A program made the translations under genes and the position numbers. A stretch of 33,312 nt of DNA from contig CANHQT010000026.1 in the NCBI GenBank assembly GCA_947463325.1, forward strand, positions 1 to 33,312, read 5' to 3'. Positions 1 to 11,097 of this stretch are shown piece by piece. This DNA comes from Sphingomonadaceae bacterium. Lineage in GTDB: Bacteria > Pseudomonadota > Alphaproteobacteria > Sphingomonadales > Sphingomonadaceae. The notes under the pieces are model-generated. The model was given only the letters and a program-made list of their open reading frames with translations, made no database searches and was not told the DNA's origin. Position 1 is the stretch's first letter; each line of letters starts with the position of its first letter.

Positions 1-1
1 A

Positions 2-337
2 TATGCGATTTCGGTTACCAACGTCGGCTCGGCGGCAGTGGATGCGGGCAGCATCGTCATCCTCGATCCGCTGCCCGCCAATGTCACATATAATTCGGGC
101 ACTGCCGTGACCTTTACCAACGGCACCACGGCGAGCGGTCTCAACCCCTTCAACGCCGCGACTATGGTGAGTTTTTCGAGCCAGGCTTCGGGCGGCGCGC
201 CCTTCACCTACACGCCATCAGGGGCGTTCGATGCCAATGTCCGCGGCCTCAGGATTGCACCCACCGGCACCATGGCCGCATCGACCGCCACGACCCAGCC
301 AAGCTTCACGATCAGGTTTCGCGCGCGGGTGAATTAA
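2..337 (+). CDS. C-terminal fragment of a DUF11-repeat surface protein (5' truncated)
   Basis: The reading frame is open from base 2 to the TAA at 335-337, so the true start lies outside the window. The visible 111 residues begin with YAISVTNVGS and continue into a 'DPLPANVTY' strand. This is the usual signature of the DUF11 beta-sandwich repeat found in large secreted or cell-surface proteins. The fragment is rich in Thr, Ser, Ala and Gly, has no cysteine, and ends in an 'FTIRFRARVN' strand, as terminal repeats of this kind often do. There is no visible C-terminal anchor. The function is probably adhesive or structural, but this cannot be settled from the fragment. A GC-rich hairpin follows directly after the stop. 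Confidence 0.6.
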   Translation, partial: YAISVTNVGSAAVDAGSIVILDPLPANVTYNSGTAVTFTNGTTASGLNPFNAATMVSFSSQASGGAPFTYTPSGAFDANVRGLRIAPTGTMAASTATTQPSFTIRFRARVN

Positions 338-338
338 C

Positions 339-361
339 GGGGCGGACCCCTTATCCGCCCC
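339..361. terminator. Bidirectional hairpin between the surface protein and rsmE
   Basis: A perfect 8-base inverted repeat (GGGGCGGA at 339-346, TCCGCCCC at 354-361) encloses a 7-base loop that contains the rsmE stop codon. It sits exactly between two convergent genes. No long T-tract follows on either strand, so rho-independent function is only inferred. Confidence 0.5.
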
Positions 362-1100
362 AATCCCCCGCCGCTGCCATCCACAGTGCGGCCGCCGAAA
401 TTGCCGCTGTTTCCGCACGCAGGATGCGGGGGCCAAGGGTGATGGCGCGGGCTTGGGGGATTGCGGCGATGGCGGCACGTTCGGCATCATCGAAGCCGCC
501 TTCGGGGCCGATCAGGATAGCGGCGGGTGCACCGGCTGTGGCGAAGGATGGAAGCGCGGGTTGGCCGCCCGCCTCGTCAGCATGGAACAGGGTGCGCTCC
601 GCTGGCCAATCCTTGAGCAATTTCGCCAACGGCACCAGTTCCCCCATTTCGGGAAGCGCGGTGCGCGCGCATTGCTCTGCCGCCTCGATCATGATGCTGC
701 GCATCCGCTCGGCATTGACCTTGTCGACGACGCTGCGCCGCGTGAGAACGGGCACGATACGCGCAACGCCGAGTTCGGTCGCCTTTTCGACGACCATGTC
801 GAAATGGGCTTTCTTGACCGGCGCGACGCACAGCCACAGGTCGGGCACATGTTCGCGCGGGCGCAGCTGCCGCGTGACGGTCAGCGTCACATGGCGTTTC
901 GCGGTTTCCGTGACTTCAGCGGCCCATTCGCCAGTGGCATCGTCGTTCAGGATCACCGTGTCGCCGGGCTTCACCCGCATGACGGTGCCCAGATAATGCG
1001 CGCCATTGCCGTCGATGGTCACGCTCGCGCCTTCGCCGAGCGGAGGGGCGACGAACAGGCGCGGCGCGCTTTTGGGTGGCCAGGCGGGCGTGGCGGGCAT
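351..1100 (-). CDS. rsmE: 16S rRNA (uracil1498-N3)-methyltransferase RsmE
   Basis: RsmE is a cytoplasmic SPOUT-class methyltransferase that uses S-adenosylmethionine to methylate N3 of U1498 in the 30S decoding region. The 249-residue protein has the family's usual length. It shows an N-terminal PUA-like part (roughly residues 12-75), then the stretch 'KKAHFDMVVEKATELGV' typical of RsmE. The trefoil-knot SAM site is marked by 'IGPEGGF' and 'LGPRILRAETA' near the C-terminus. The start at 1100 keeps the conserved 'SAPRLFV' opening. Its start codon lies only 14 bases from that of the divergent ubiA, so its promoter must reach into ubiA. No anomalies are visible in the catalytic region. Confidence 0.93.
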   Translation of the reverse strand: MPATPAWPPKSAPRLFVAPPLGEGASVTIDGNGAHYLGTVMRVKPGDTVILNDDATGEWAAEVTETAKRHVTLTVTRQLRPREHVPDLWLCVAPVKKAHFDMVVEKATELGVARIVPVLTRRSVVDKVNAERMRSIMIEAAEQCARTALPEMGELVPLAKLLKDWPAERTLFHADEAGGQPALPSFATAGAPAAILIGPEGGFDDAERAAIAAIPQARAITLGPRILRAETAAISAAALWMAAAGDWGG

Positions 1101-1114
1101 ATTGCGCGCCTAGC

Positions 1115-2038
1115 ATGAGTGCGTCCTCCGCCCCAAGCCCTGTGCCGTCCGACAGCCAGCTGACCGGCTTTGTCCGTTTGCTGCCTGCGCCTTTGCGGCC
1201 CTTTGCGCTGCTCGCTCGGCTCGACCGGCCGATCGGCTGGTGGCTGCTGTTTTGGCCCTGCGCCTTCGGCGTCGCGCTGCTTGGCGGCATCGGTGCGCAT
1301 TGGCCACTGATCGCATGGTTCCTGCTGGGGAGCATCGCGATGCGCGGCGCAGGCTGCGTCTATAATGACATTGTTGACCGGGATCTGGATGCGGCAGTCG
1401 CACGCACCGCCATGCGCCCGCTCCCCAGCGGAGCAGTGAGCCTGCGCGCGGCCTGGATCTGGCTGGTGGCGCTATGCCTCATCGGCCTCGTCGTGCTGCT
1501 GCAATTGCCGCTGTTTGCTCAAGCGATCGCGCTGGCGAGCCTCGCGCTGGTCGCCGCCTATCCCTTCATGAAGCGGATCACCTGGTGGCCGCAGGCGTGG
1601 CTGGGTCTCGTCTTTTCATGGGGTGTGCCGGTCGCAGCGGCGAGCGTGACCGGTACCCTCTCCCTCGCAGCGCTCGCGCTCTATCTTGGAACGGTGCTGT
1701 GGGTGGTGGGCTATGACACCATCTACGCCCTTCAGGATGTCGAGGATGATGCGCTTGCCGGCATACGTTCGAGCGCGCGGGCTTTGGGGCGCAATGTCCG
1801 GAGCGGGGTTGCGCTCTGCTATGTCGGCGCACTGGCCGGCTGGGGCGGCGCGATCTGGCTTGTCCGGCCCGATTGGCTCGCGCTCCTCGCGCTGCTGCCG
1901 GTGGCGCTGCACCTCATTTGGCAGGTCGTCGGGCTCGATGCCGCCAACCCTGCCGATGCACTGCGCCGTTTCCGGGCCAACCGCACCGCCGGCTTTCTCC
2001 TTTTTGCAGCCTACCTCACGGTCGGCGCGGCGAGCTGA
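1115..2038 (+). CDS. ubiA: 4-hydroxybenzoate polyprenyltransferase UbiA
   Basis: UbiA is an integral membrane prenyltransferase that attaches the polyprenyl tail to 4-hydroxybenzoate in ubiquinone synthesis. This fits an aerobe that also carries succinate dehydrogenase nearby. The 307-residue protein has about eight hydrophobic segments and both Asp-rich Mg-diphosphate motifs: NDIVDRDLD at residues 84-92, and DTIYALQDVEDD at 201-212. 'LDRPIGWWLLFWPC' near residues 36-49 is typical of bacterial UbiA. I chose ATG 1115 rather than an in-frame ATG at 1076, because 1115 avoids overlapping rsmE and matches the family length. A menaquinone-type MenA is unlikely given these motifs. Confidence 0.93.
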   Translation: MSASSAPSPVPSDSQLTGFVRLLPAPLRPFALLARLDRPIGWWLLFWPCAFGVALLGGIGAHWPLIAWFLLGSIAMRGAGCVYNDIVDRDLDAAVARTAMRPLPSGAVSLRAAWIWLVALCLIGLVVLLQLPLFAQAIALASLALVAAYPFMKRITWWPQAWLGLVFSWGVPVAAASVTGTLSLAALALYLGTVLWVVGYDTIYALQDVEDDALAGIRSSARALGRNVRSGVALCYVGALAGWGGAIWLVRPDWLALLALLPVALHLIWQVVGLDAANPADALRRFRANRTAGFLLFAAYLTVGAAS

Positions 2039-2083
2039 CTGTTCGCTTGGCGTTCAGCTTGCGTCTGGTTATAGCCTTCGACC

Positions 2084-2875
2084 ATGAACCGCTCTGCCAA
2101 GCTCATCGCCGCTCTCGTCCCTTTCGCCATCCTCGCCGGCTGTGCCAGCGGTGGCGGCAATGGCCCGCGTGACACCCGCTATGTCGCGCGCGATGTGAAC
2201 ACGCTCTACGGCGCGGCAAAGCTGCGCATGGATCAGGGCAATCACAAGCTCGCCGCCGCCCTGTTTGATGAGGTGGAGCGCCAGCACCCCTACAGCCCCT
2301 GGGCCCGCCGGTCGCAGCTGATGAGCGCGTTCAACTATTATGCGGCGCAGGAATATACCGAATCGATCCAGTCGGCGCAGCGCTTCCTGCAGCTTCACCC
2401 GGGCAACCGTGACGCGCCCTATGCCTATTATCTGATCGCCCTCAGCTATTATGAGCAGATCAGTGATGTGACGCGCGATCAGCGCATCACCCAGCAGGCG
2501 CGCGATGCCCTGAACGAGCTGGTGCGCCGTTATCCGGATACCGAATATGCCGCTGACGCGCGGCTCAAGCTCGATCTGGTTGCCGATCATCTCGCCGGCA
2601 AGGAAATGGAGATCGGCCGTTTCTATCAGCGGTCCTCGCGCTGGCTCGCTGCAACGCTGCGTTTCCGCACGGTGGTCGACCAGTATCAGACCACCAGCCA
2701 TGCACCCGAAGCGCTCTACCGGCTCGTCGAATCCTACCTGTCGCTCGGCGCGCGGGATGAGGCGCGCCGCACCGCCGCGGTGCTGGGGCGCAACTATCCC
2801 GGCAACGAATGGTATGAACGCGCCTATGAGCTGATCGGCGAACATACTCCGGCGGCCGCCGCGCCGACCAGCTGA
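2084..2875 (+). CDS. bamD: Outer membrane protein assembly factor BamD (lipoprotein)
   Basis: BamD is the essential lipoprotein of the BAM complex, which inserts beta-barrel proteins into the outer membrane from the periplasmic side. The 263-residue precursor has a short charged start, a hydrophobic stretch and the lipobox LAGC with lipidated Cys20. TPR-like helical repeats follow: 'LYGAAKLRMDQGNHKLAAALFDEVERQHPYSPWA', then 'AFNYYAAQEYTESIQSAQRFLQLHP' and a later 'YQTTSHAPEALYRLVESYLSLG'. The 'HPYSPWA' element is characteristic of BamD/YfiO. The gene stands 45 bases after ubiA and 125 bases before recN. A bamD-recN-ligA order is common in alphaproteobacteria. Confidence 0.93.
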   Translation: MNRSAKLIAALVPFAILAGCASGGGNGPRDTRYVARDVNTLYGAAKLRMDQGNHKLAAALFDEVERQHPYSPWARRSQLMSAFNYYAAQEYTESIQSAQRFLQLHPGNRDAPYAYYLIALSYYEQISDVTRDQRITQQARDALNELVRRYPDTEYAADARLKLDLVADHLAGKEMEIGRFYQRSSRWLAATLRFRTVVDQYQTTSHAPEALYRLVESYLSLGARDEARRTAAVLGRNYPGNEWYERAYELIGEHTPAAAAPTS

Positions 2876-2901
2876 ACGCCGGAACCGGCAGGGCGGATTC
2901 C

Positions 2902-2915
2902 TGCTTTCGCAAGCA
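2902..2915. terminator. Weak hairpin after bamD
   Basis: TGCTT at 2902-2906 and AAGCA at 2911-2915 form a 5-base stem with a 4-base loop, 26 bases after the bamD stop. It has no T-tract. It may help separate bamD transcription from the independently regulated recN, but the stem is short. Confidence 0.25.
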
Positions 2916-2957
2916 TGATGATTGCGGTTAGACGGGAGGCAATGGCTGCCCGCTTAT

Positions 2958-2972
2958 GTTCTCCTATCGTTC
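2958..2972 (+). promoter_or_regulatory. LexA (SOS) operator upstream of recN
   Basis: The sequence GTTC-TCCTATC-GTTC is an exact match to the direct-repeat LexA box known in Alphaproteobacteria (GTTC, seven free bases, GTTC). It ends 28 bases before the recN ATG, where repressor binding would block the promoter. recN is a classical SOS gene, so motif and target agree. The recN stop overlaps ligA, so ligA may be partly SOS-responsive by read-through; this is inference. Confidence 0.85.
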
Positions 2973-3000
2973 CGCATCTTGATCGGCTAAGGCTCTGGCC

Positions 3001-6710
<3,710 letters not shown>

Positions 6711-6761
6711 GCTGGCCGGGCAGGGCCGGTGTCAGCCCGTTGATGCGCGATCGGGATAACG

Positions 6762-6789
6762 GGGTTCCCCAGCTAAGGCCGGGGAACCC
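6762..6789. terminator. Bidirectional terminator hairpin between ligA and sdhA
   Basis: A perfect 9-base inverted repeat (GGGTTCCCC at 6762-6770, GGGGAACCC at 6781-6789) encloses a 10-base loop between two convergent genes. There is no strong T-tract. The position strongly suggests it ends both ligA and the sdh operon, so no sdhB follows sdhA here. Confidence 0.65.
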
Positions 6790-6810
6790 GTGATGGCCGT
6801 CAGGCCGGGA

Positions 6811-8634
6811 TCAATACACCCGTGCCTTTGGCTTGATATACTCGACCTCGTCGGAGAGCGTGTATTCATGGACCGGGCGGTAGTCGATTGTCACATCGCC
6901 GCCCTTGCCGCCCCAGCCGTCGAACCAGGCGACGGTGTGCTTCATCCATTCACCGTCGTTGCGATCGGGGAAATCCTCATGCGCATGGGCGCCGCGGCTT
7001 TCCTTGCGGTTCGCTGCCGAATGCATGGTTACGCTGGCCTGACTGATCAGATTGTCGAGCTCGAGCGTTTCGATGAGGTCGGTGTTCCAGACGAGGCTGC
7101 GGTCAGAAACGCGCACATCCTCCATCCGCTTGTAGGTCGAGCCGAGCAGGGTGCGGCCTTCCTCCAGCAGGGCACTGTCGCGGAACACGGCGCAATGTTT
7201 TTGCATCGTCTTCTGCATTTCGGTGCGCACCTGCGCGGTCGGTGAACCGCCGCTGGCGAAGCGGAAATGATCGACGCGCTGGAGCGCGAAATCGGCGGCG
7301 TCCGCCGGGATCGGCTTCACCGGCGTTCCCGGCTTCACCAGTTCCTTGAGGCGATGGCCGGTAGCGCGACCGAACACGACAAGGTCGATCAGGCTGTTGG
7401 AACCAAGGCGGTTGGCACCGTGGACGGAAACGCACGCTGCTTCGCCTACCGCGAACAGGCCGGGGACGATGGTTTCGGGATTGCCATCCTTCACCGTCAC
7501 CACTTCGCCCCAATAGTTACAGGGGATGCCGCCCATATTGTAGTGGACAGTCGGCGTGACCGGCAGCGGCTGGCGCGTCAGGTCGACGCCGGCAAAGATC
7601 TTGCCGCTTTCGGTAATGCCGGGGAGCCGCTCTGCCAGCACCTTCGGATCGATGTGATCGAGGTGGAGGAAGATATGGTCCTTTTCCGGGCCGACGCCGC
7701 GGCCTTCGCGCATTTCGAGCGCCATCGAGCGCGAGACGACGTCGCGGCTGGCGAGGTCCTTCGCGCTCGGTGCATAGCGCTCCATGAAGCGCTCACCTTC
7801 GGAGTTGGTGAGGTAGCCGCCTTCGCCGCGCGCGCCTTCGGTGATGAGCACGCCCGCGCCATAGATGCCGGTCGGGTGGAACTGGACGAATTCCATGTCC
7901 TGCAGCGGGAGCCCTGCACGCAGCACCATCCCGCCGCCGTCACCGGTGCAAGTGTGCGCCGATGTCGCGGTGTAATAGCAGCGGCCATAGCCGCCGGTCG
8001 CCAGCACCACCGCATGGCTGCGGAAGCGGTGGATGGAGCCATCCTCCATGCACATGGCAATCACGCCGCGGCATTCGCCATCGACCATGATCAGGTCGAG
8101 CGCGAAATATTCGATAAAGAAGTCCGCGTCATACTTCAGGCTCTGCTGGTAGAGCGCGTGAAGGATGGCGTGGCCGGTGCGGTCGGCGGCAGCGGCGGTG
8201 CGCTGTACCGGCGGGCCTGCGCCCATATTCTGCATGTGGCCGCCGAACGGGCGCTGATAAATGGTGCCATCGGGGTTGCGGCTGAACGGCACGCCGGCGT
8301 GCTCCAGCTCGTAAACCGCGGCTGGCGCTTCGCGCACCATATATTCGATCGCGTCCTGATCCCCCAGCCAGTCGGACCCCTTGACGGTGTCATACATATG
8401 CCAGGTCCAGTGGTCGGGCGAATTGTTGCCCAGACTCGCCGCGATGCCGCCCTGCGCCGCCACTGTGTGGCTGCGTGTGGGGAACACTTTGGTGATGCAG
8501 GCGGTTTTCAAACCCGCTTCGGCCGCGCCCATCGTGGCACGCAGACCGGATCCGCCGGCGCCGACAACAACGGCGTCATAGACATGGTCGATAATCTTGT
8601 AGGCGGGGGCTGCCGGGGCTTCACTGGCCGACAT
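6811..8634 (-). CDS. sdhA: Succinate dehydrogenase flavoprotein subunit SdhA
   Basis: SdhA is the FAD-carrying catalytic subunit of complex II. It oxidises succinate to fumarate on the cytoplasmic face of the inner membrane. The 607-residue protein shows the Rossmann motif VVVGAGGSG (residues 22-30) and '[13 protein letters not shown]', in which His56 is the expected covalent FAD attachment residue. Active-site elements '[10 protein letters not shown]' and '[11 protein letters not shown]' are present, as is '[17 protein letters not shown]'. I chose ATG 8634 because a good ribosome site (GCAGGAG, about six bases upstream) precedes it; a TTG at 8649 lacks one. It overlaps the sdhD stop by 14 bases. 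No sdhB lies downstream. Confidence 0.97.
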   Translation of the reverse strand: MSASEAPAAPAYKIIDHVYDAVVVGAGGSGLRATMGAAEAGLKTACITKVFPTRSHTVAAQGGIAASLGNNSPDHWTWHMYDTVKGSDWLGDQDAIEYMVREAPAAVYELEHAGVPFSRNPDGTIYQRPFGGHMQNMGAGPPVQRTAAAADRTGHAILHALYQQSLKYDADFFIEYFALDLIMVDGECRGVIAMCMEDGSIHRFRSHAVVLATGGYGRCYYTATSAHTCTGDGGGMVLRAGLPLQDMEFVQFHPTGIYGAGVLITEGARGEGGYLTNSEGERFMERYAPSAKDLASRDVVSRSMALEMREGRGVGPEKDHIFLHLDHIDPKVLAERLPGITESGKIFAGVDLTRQPLPVTPTVHYNMGGIPCNYWGEVVTVKDGNPETIVPGLFAVGEAACVSVHGANRLGSNSLIDLVVFGRATGHRLKELVKPGTPVKPIPADAADFALQRVDHFRFASGGSPTAQVRTEMQKTMQKHCAVFRDSALLEEGRTLLGSTYKRMEDVRVSDRSLVWNTDLIETLELDNLISQASVTMHSAANRKESRGAHAHEDFPDRNDGEWMKHTVAWFDGWGGKGGDVTIDYRPVHEYTLSDEVEYIKPKARVY

Positions 8635-9019
8635 TGGCGACTCCTGCAAAGGCGATTTTGGCGATACAGAAAAGGGCGAAAATCAAACCGCCCCAGCTGT
8701 AGAAGGTGAGGGCGACGAGGCTGGCGAGCTTGGCTGCTTCGCCATGCACATAATCTTCGATGAGCACGGTGAGCCCGAGGCGCAGGTGCGTGAATACGCT
8801 GATCGCCAGCAGCGCCATCGGCACCGCCGCAATCGGCTTCGACAACCAGCGCACAAGATCAGCGTGCGTCGAAAAATCAGAGGTGACGAGGCTGACAATC
8901 AGCCAGACCATCAGCGCCAGATTGGCGATGGCGGTGACGCGCTGCATCGTCCAGTGATGCGTGCCGGTGCGTGCGGAGCCAAGCCCGCGAACGCGCCCTA
9001 GGCGGGTACCGGAACCCAT
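8621..9019 (-). CDS. sdhD: Succinate dehydrogenase membrane anchor subunit SdhD
   Basis: SdhD is one of the two membrane subunits that bind haem b and ubiquinone and anchor complex II. The 132-residue protein has three hydrophobic helices (about residues 28-47, 62-86 and 99-124). The segment '[15 protein letters not shown]' aligns with the E. coli SdhD element that carries a His and the quinone-contacting Asp-Tyr pair; here these are His78, Asp89 and Tyr90. The start at 9019 shares one base with the sdhC stop (TGATG). A longer reading from 9049 would overlap sdhC by 31 bases and adds unconserved residues. The sdhA start lies inside the end of this gene. Confidence 0.92.
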   Translation of the reverse strand: MGSGTRLGRVRGLGSARTGTHHWTMQRVTAIANLALMVWLIVSLVTSDFSTHADLVRWLSKPIAAVPMALLAISVFTHLRLGLTVLIEDYVHGEAAKLASLVALTFYSWGGLIFALFCIAKIAFAGVANVGQ

Positions 9020-9447
9020 CAGAGTGCCCCCCAGAAAATGGCGATCCACAGGATCGCGGTGAAAAGTGCGGGAAGGATCGCCACGATGACCGACCAGCTG
9101 CGGTTGGTCTTCAGCTCATAACCGGCACCGGTATCGAGCAGCAGATGCCTGATGCCGGATGCGGCATGCTGGAAAAAGGCCAAGGTGAGGCCGATCAACA
9201 CGGCGCGGCCGATCCAGTTGGTAACGCTAAGCGAGGCGGAATCCGGCGCCTGCCAAATGATGCCTACAAAGCTTTGATACGCCTCCGGGCCTGATGCGGC
9301 AGCGCCGAGCCACCACAAAAACAGGAGCGCGCCGACGATGGCCATGCCATCGCCCATGGCGCGGTGCAGGATCGAAACCAGCATGTGCGGGCCCCAACGG
9401 TATACCTGCAGATGCGGCGAAAGCGGACGTTTGCCGGTTTGTGCCAT
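9019..9447 (-). CDS. sdhC: Succinate dehydrogenase cytochrome b556 subunit SdhC
   Basis: SdhC pairs with SdhD to hold haem b and the ubiquinone site of complex II in the inner membrane. The 142-residue protein carries the family opening 'RPLSPHLQVY' (residues 7-16) and the quinone-site signature 'SILHRAMGDG' (25-34). The haem-ligand segment 'HAASGIRHLLLD' follows, with His94 the probable axial ligand. Three transmembrane helices are visible. It is the first gene of the sdhC-sdhD-sdhA unit. A purine-rich ribosome site (GAAGGGAAGGGG) lies about 12 bases before the ATG. A palindrome 44-60 bases upstream resembles one in front of phhA. Confidence 0.94.
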   Translation of the reverse strand: MAQTGKRPLSPHLQVYRWGPHMLVSILHRAMGDGMAIVGALLFLWWLGAAASGPEAYQSFVGIIWQAPDSASLSVTNWIGRAVLIGLTLAFFQHAASGIRHLLLDTGAGYELKTNRSWSVIVAILPALFTAILWIAIFWGAL

Positions 9448-9490
9448 GGCGGCGGGCCTACCCCTTCCCTTCGGTCAAAACACGCCGGCA

Positions 9491-9507
9491 GGTTGCAATC
9501 GGCAACC
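9491..9507 (-). promoter_or_regulatory. GGTTGC palindrome in the sdhC promoter region
   Basis: GGTTGC (9491-9496) and GCAACC (9502-9507) form a perfect 6-base inverted repeat with a 5-base centre. It could be an operator or part of a promoter: read on the minus strand, TTGCCG plus 17 bases leads to a weak TGTTTT. A nearly identical palindrome lies before phhA. The binding protein is unknown. Confidence 0.4.
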
Positions 9508-9550
9508 GGCCGGGTCGCGCCGTGCTTTACCGCCTTGGGCGGGGGATGCA

Positions 9551-9567
9551 ACCGCCCGGAAGGCGGT
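9551..9567 (-). terminator. Hairpin after the 71-residue membrane protein gene
   Basis: ACCGCC (9551-9556) and GGCGGT (9562-9567) form a 6-base stem with a 5-base loop, 14 bases after the end of the small gene at 9581. A second short repeat, CCGCC-TTG-GGCGG, follows at 9530-9542. Both lie upstream of the sdhC promoter and plausibly stop ald transcripts. Confidence 0.4.
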
Positions 9568-9580
9568 ATGATAGGGTTGA

Positions 9581-9796
9581 TCAGTCCTTCTTGCGCGTCG
9601 CGTAGAGCGCGGCGGCGATCAGCGCGGCCGAACCGATGCCGATACCGGCTGCGGTTTTCCAGTTCACGGATTTTGCTGCCTTTTCGGCTTTCGCCTTGAG
9701 ATCGCGGGCAAGGCGGGTTTCGCGCACCACTTCATTCTCTTCGGGAGCTTCAGTGGCATCGGCGGCCTGCGGGTCGGGTGTTTTCTTGTCCGTCAT
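9581..9796 (-). CDS. Small single-helix membrane protein, function unknown
   Basis: I do not recognise a named family. The 71-residue protein starts with an acidic, proline-rich cytoplasmic-looking stretch, then a charged amphipathic segment ('RETRLARDLKAKAEKAAKSV'). One hydrophobic helix (about residues 47-67) and a positive tail 'RKKD' follow. The layout predicts a single-pass or tail-anchored inner-membrane protein. The ATG is preceded by GAGGAAG at a good distance. That ribosome site overlaps the stop codon of alanine dehydrogenase 12 bases upstream, so the two are probably translated from one message. A hairpin follows the gene. Composition matches the neighbours, so it is likely real. 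Confidence 0.7.
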   Translation of the reverse strand: MTDKKTPDPQAADATEAPEENEVVRETRLARDLKAKAEKAAKSVNWKTAAGIGIGSAALIAAALYATRKKD

Positions 9797-9808
9797 TGTT
9801 TCACTTCC

Positions 9809-10924
9809 TCAGGCCAGCGCCTCTTCGACCCCGACAGAGGAGAGTCCCTGCGCTTCCGCTACCGGCGCGCAGGTAATTTTGCCGTTCCACACATTTAGCC
9901 CGGCCGCGAGATGCGCGTCGGCGTGCAAGGCCTGCTTCCAGCCCAGATCGGCAATCTTGAGCGCGTGGGGCAGGGTGACGTTGTTGAGCGCATAGGTGCT
10001 GGTGCGCGCAACCGCGCCCGGCATATTGGCCACCGCATAATGGACAATGCCATCGACGACATAGGTCGGGTCGCTGTGCGTCGTGGCATGGCTGGTTTCA
10101 AAACAGCCGCCCTGATCGATGGCGACGTCAACCAGCACGCTGCCGGGTTTCATGGTCGACAGCATGTCGCGGGTCACAAGGTGCGGTGCGGCCGCGCCGG
10201 GGATCAGCACCGCGCCGATCACTAGATCGGCCTCCGCCACGCATTCGGCGATGTTCGCCTTGTTCGAGAAACGCGTCTTGGCGCGGCTTTCGAAATGGAT
10301 ACCCAATCGTTCGAGCACTTCGGGGTCGCGGTCGAGGATGGTGACGTCTGCGCCAAGGCCGACCGCCATCTGCGCGGCGTTGAAGCCGACGACACCACCG
10401 CCGATCACGCAGACCTTGCCCGGAGCGACGCCCGGCACGCCGCCCAGCAGCACGCCGCGCCCGCCGTGCGCCTTTTCCAGCGCGGTGGCGCCGGCCTGGA
10501 TCGACATGCGACCGGCTACCTGGCTCATCGGCTTGAGGAGCGGGAGGCCGCCTGAGCGGCCGGTGACCGTTTCATAGGCGATGCCGACCACACCCGAAGC
10601 GAGCAGTTCGGCGGTCTGTTCGGGGTCGGGTGCGAGGTGGAGATAGGTGTAAAGGATCTGCCCTTCGCGCAGCATCGCGCGTTCGGCGGCCTGCGGCTCC
10701 TTCACCTTCACGATCATTTCGGCGTCGAGAAAGATGGTGAGGGCGTCGGCGACCACTTCTGCGCCAGCGGCGCGGTAATGATCGTCAGTCGCCCCGATGC
10801 CGAGGCCTGCGCCTGATTCGATCAGGACGCGATGGCCGTGCGCGGTCAGTTCGCGCGCACTTTCGGGGGTCAGGCCGACCCGATATTCATGGTTTTTGAT
10901 CTCGCGCGGACAGCCGATGATCAT
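9809..10924 (-). CDS. ald: Alanine dehydrogenase
   Basis: This enzyme converts L-alanine to pyruvate and ammonia with NAD+, or runs in reverse, in the cytoplasm. The 371-residue length is the family norm. The opening '[20 protein letters not shown]' contains the expected substrate-binding Arg and Glu residues. 'KVKEPQ' holds the catalytic Lys region. '[26 protein letters not shown]' is the NAD-binding Rossmann fold. '[14 protein letters not shown]' is the conserved late motif. I chose ATG 10924, with GGAGAGG upstream, over a longer frame starting at 11005, because the extension is unconserved. The divergent gap to the chemoreceptor holds an AT-rich palindrome that could be a regulator site. 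Confidence 0.95.
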   Translation of the reverse strand: MIIGCPREIKNHEYRVGLTPESARELTAHGHRVLIESGAGLGIGATDDHYRAAGAEVVADALTIFLDAEMIVKVKEPQAAERAMLREGQILYTYLHLAPDPEQTAELLASGVVGIAYETVTGRSGGLPLLKPMSQVAGRMSIQAGATALEKAHGGRGVLLGGVPGVAPGKVCVIGGGVVGFNAAQMAVGLGADVTILDRDPEVLERLGIHFESRAKTRFSNKANIAECVAEADLVIGAVLIPGAAAPHLVTRDMLSTMKPGSVLVDVAIDQGGCFETSHATTHSDPTYVVDGIVHYAVANMPGAVARTSTYALNNVTLPHALKIADLGWKQALHADAHLAAGLNVWNGKITCAPVAEAQGLSSVGVEEALA

Positions 10925-10958
10925 GGCTTTTGCCTCTCCTTCCATCCCCCTGCGAGCG

Positions 10959-10973
10959 TGAAATAATATTTCA
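10959..10973. promoter_or_regulatory. AT-rich palindrome between ald and the chemoreceptor gene
   Basis: TGAAAT-AAT-ATTTCA is a perfect inverted repeat in an otherwise GC-rich gap, 35-49 bases upstream of the ald start. Alanine dehydrogenase genes are often controlled by Lrp/AsnC-type regulators that bind AT-rich palindromes. No such regulator gene is next to it here, so this is a candidate operator only. Confidence 0.35.
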
Positions 10974-11097
10974 AGCGGCCCTGCGAAAGGTGACGCGCGC
11001 GTCAAGCTGTTCGGAAGCCGACGAACGCCCGCACTTACAGCCTGTTAACCATGACCGGTTAGACGCTGGTGCGACCCGCAAGAGGACCAAAGCGACC

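Noticed and set aside
2069-2845. 258-codon minus-strand frame opposite bamD
   Set aside because: It is fully covered by bamD, which has a lipobox and TPR motifs.
7267-8709. 480-codon plus-strand frame opposite sdhA
   Set aside because: It is a shadow of SdhA, which has all its motifs. The predicted protein is rich in His, Ala and Arg with no domain.
11006-11061. Loose inverted repeats GTTCG...CGAAC and TAACC...GGTTA upstream of the chemoreceptor gene
   Set aside because: The arms are only five bases with unequal centres; such repeats are expected by chance and do not fit the GTTC-N7-GTTC SOS spacing.
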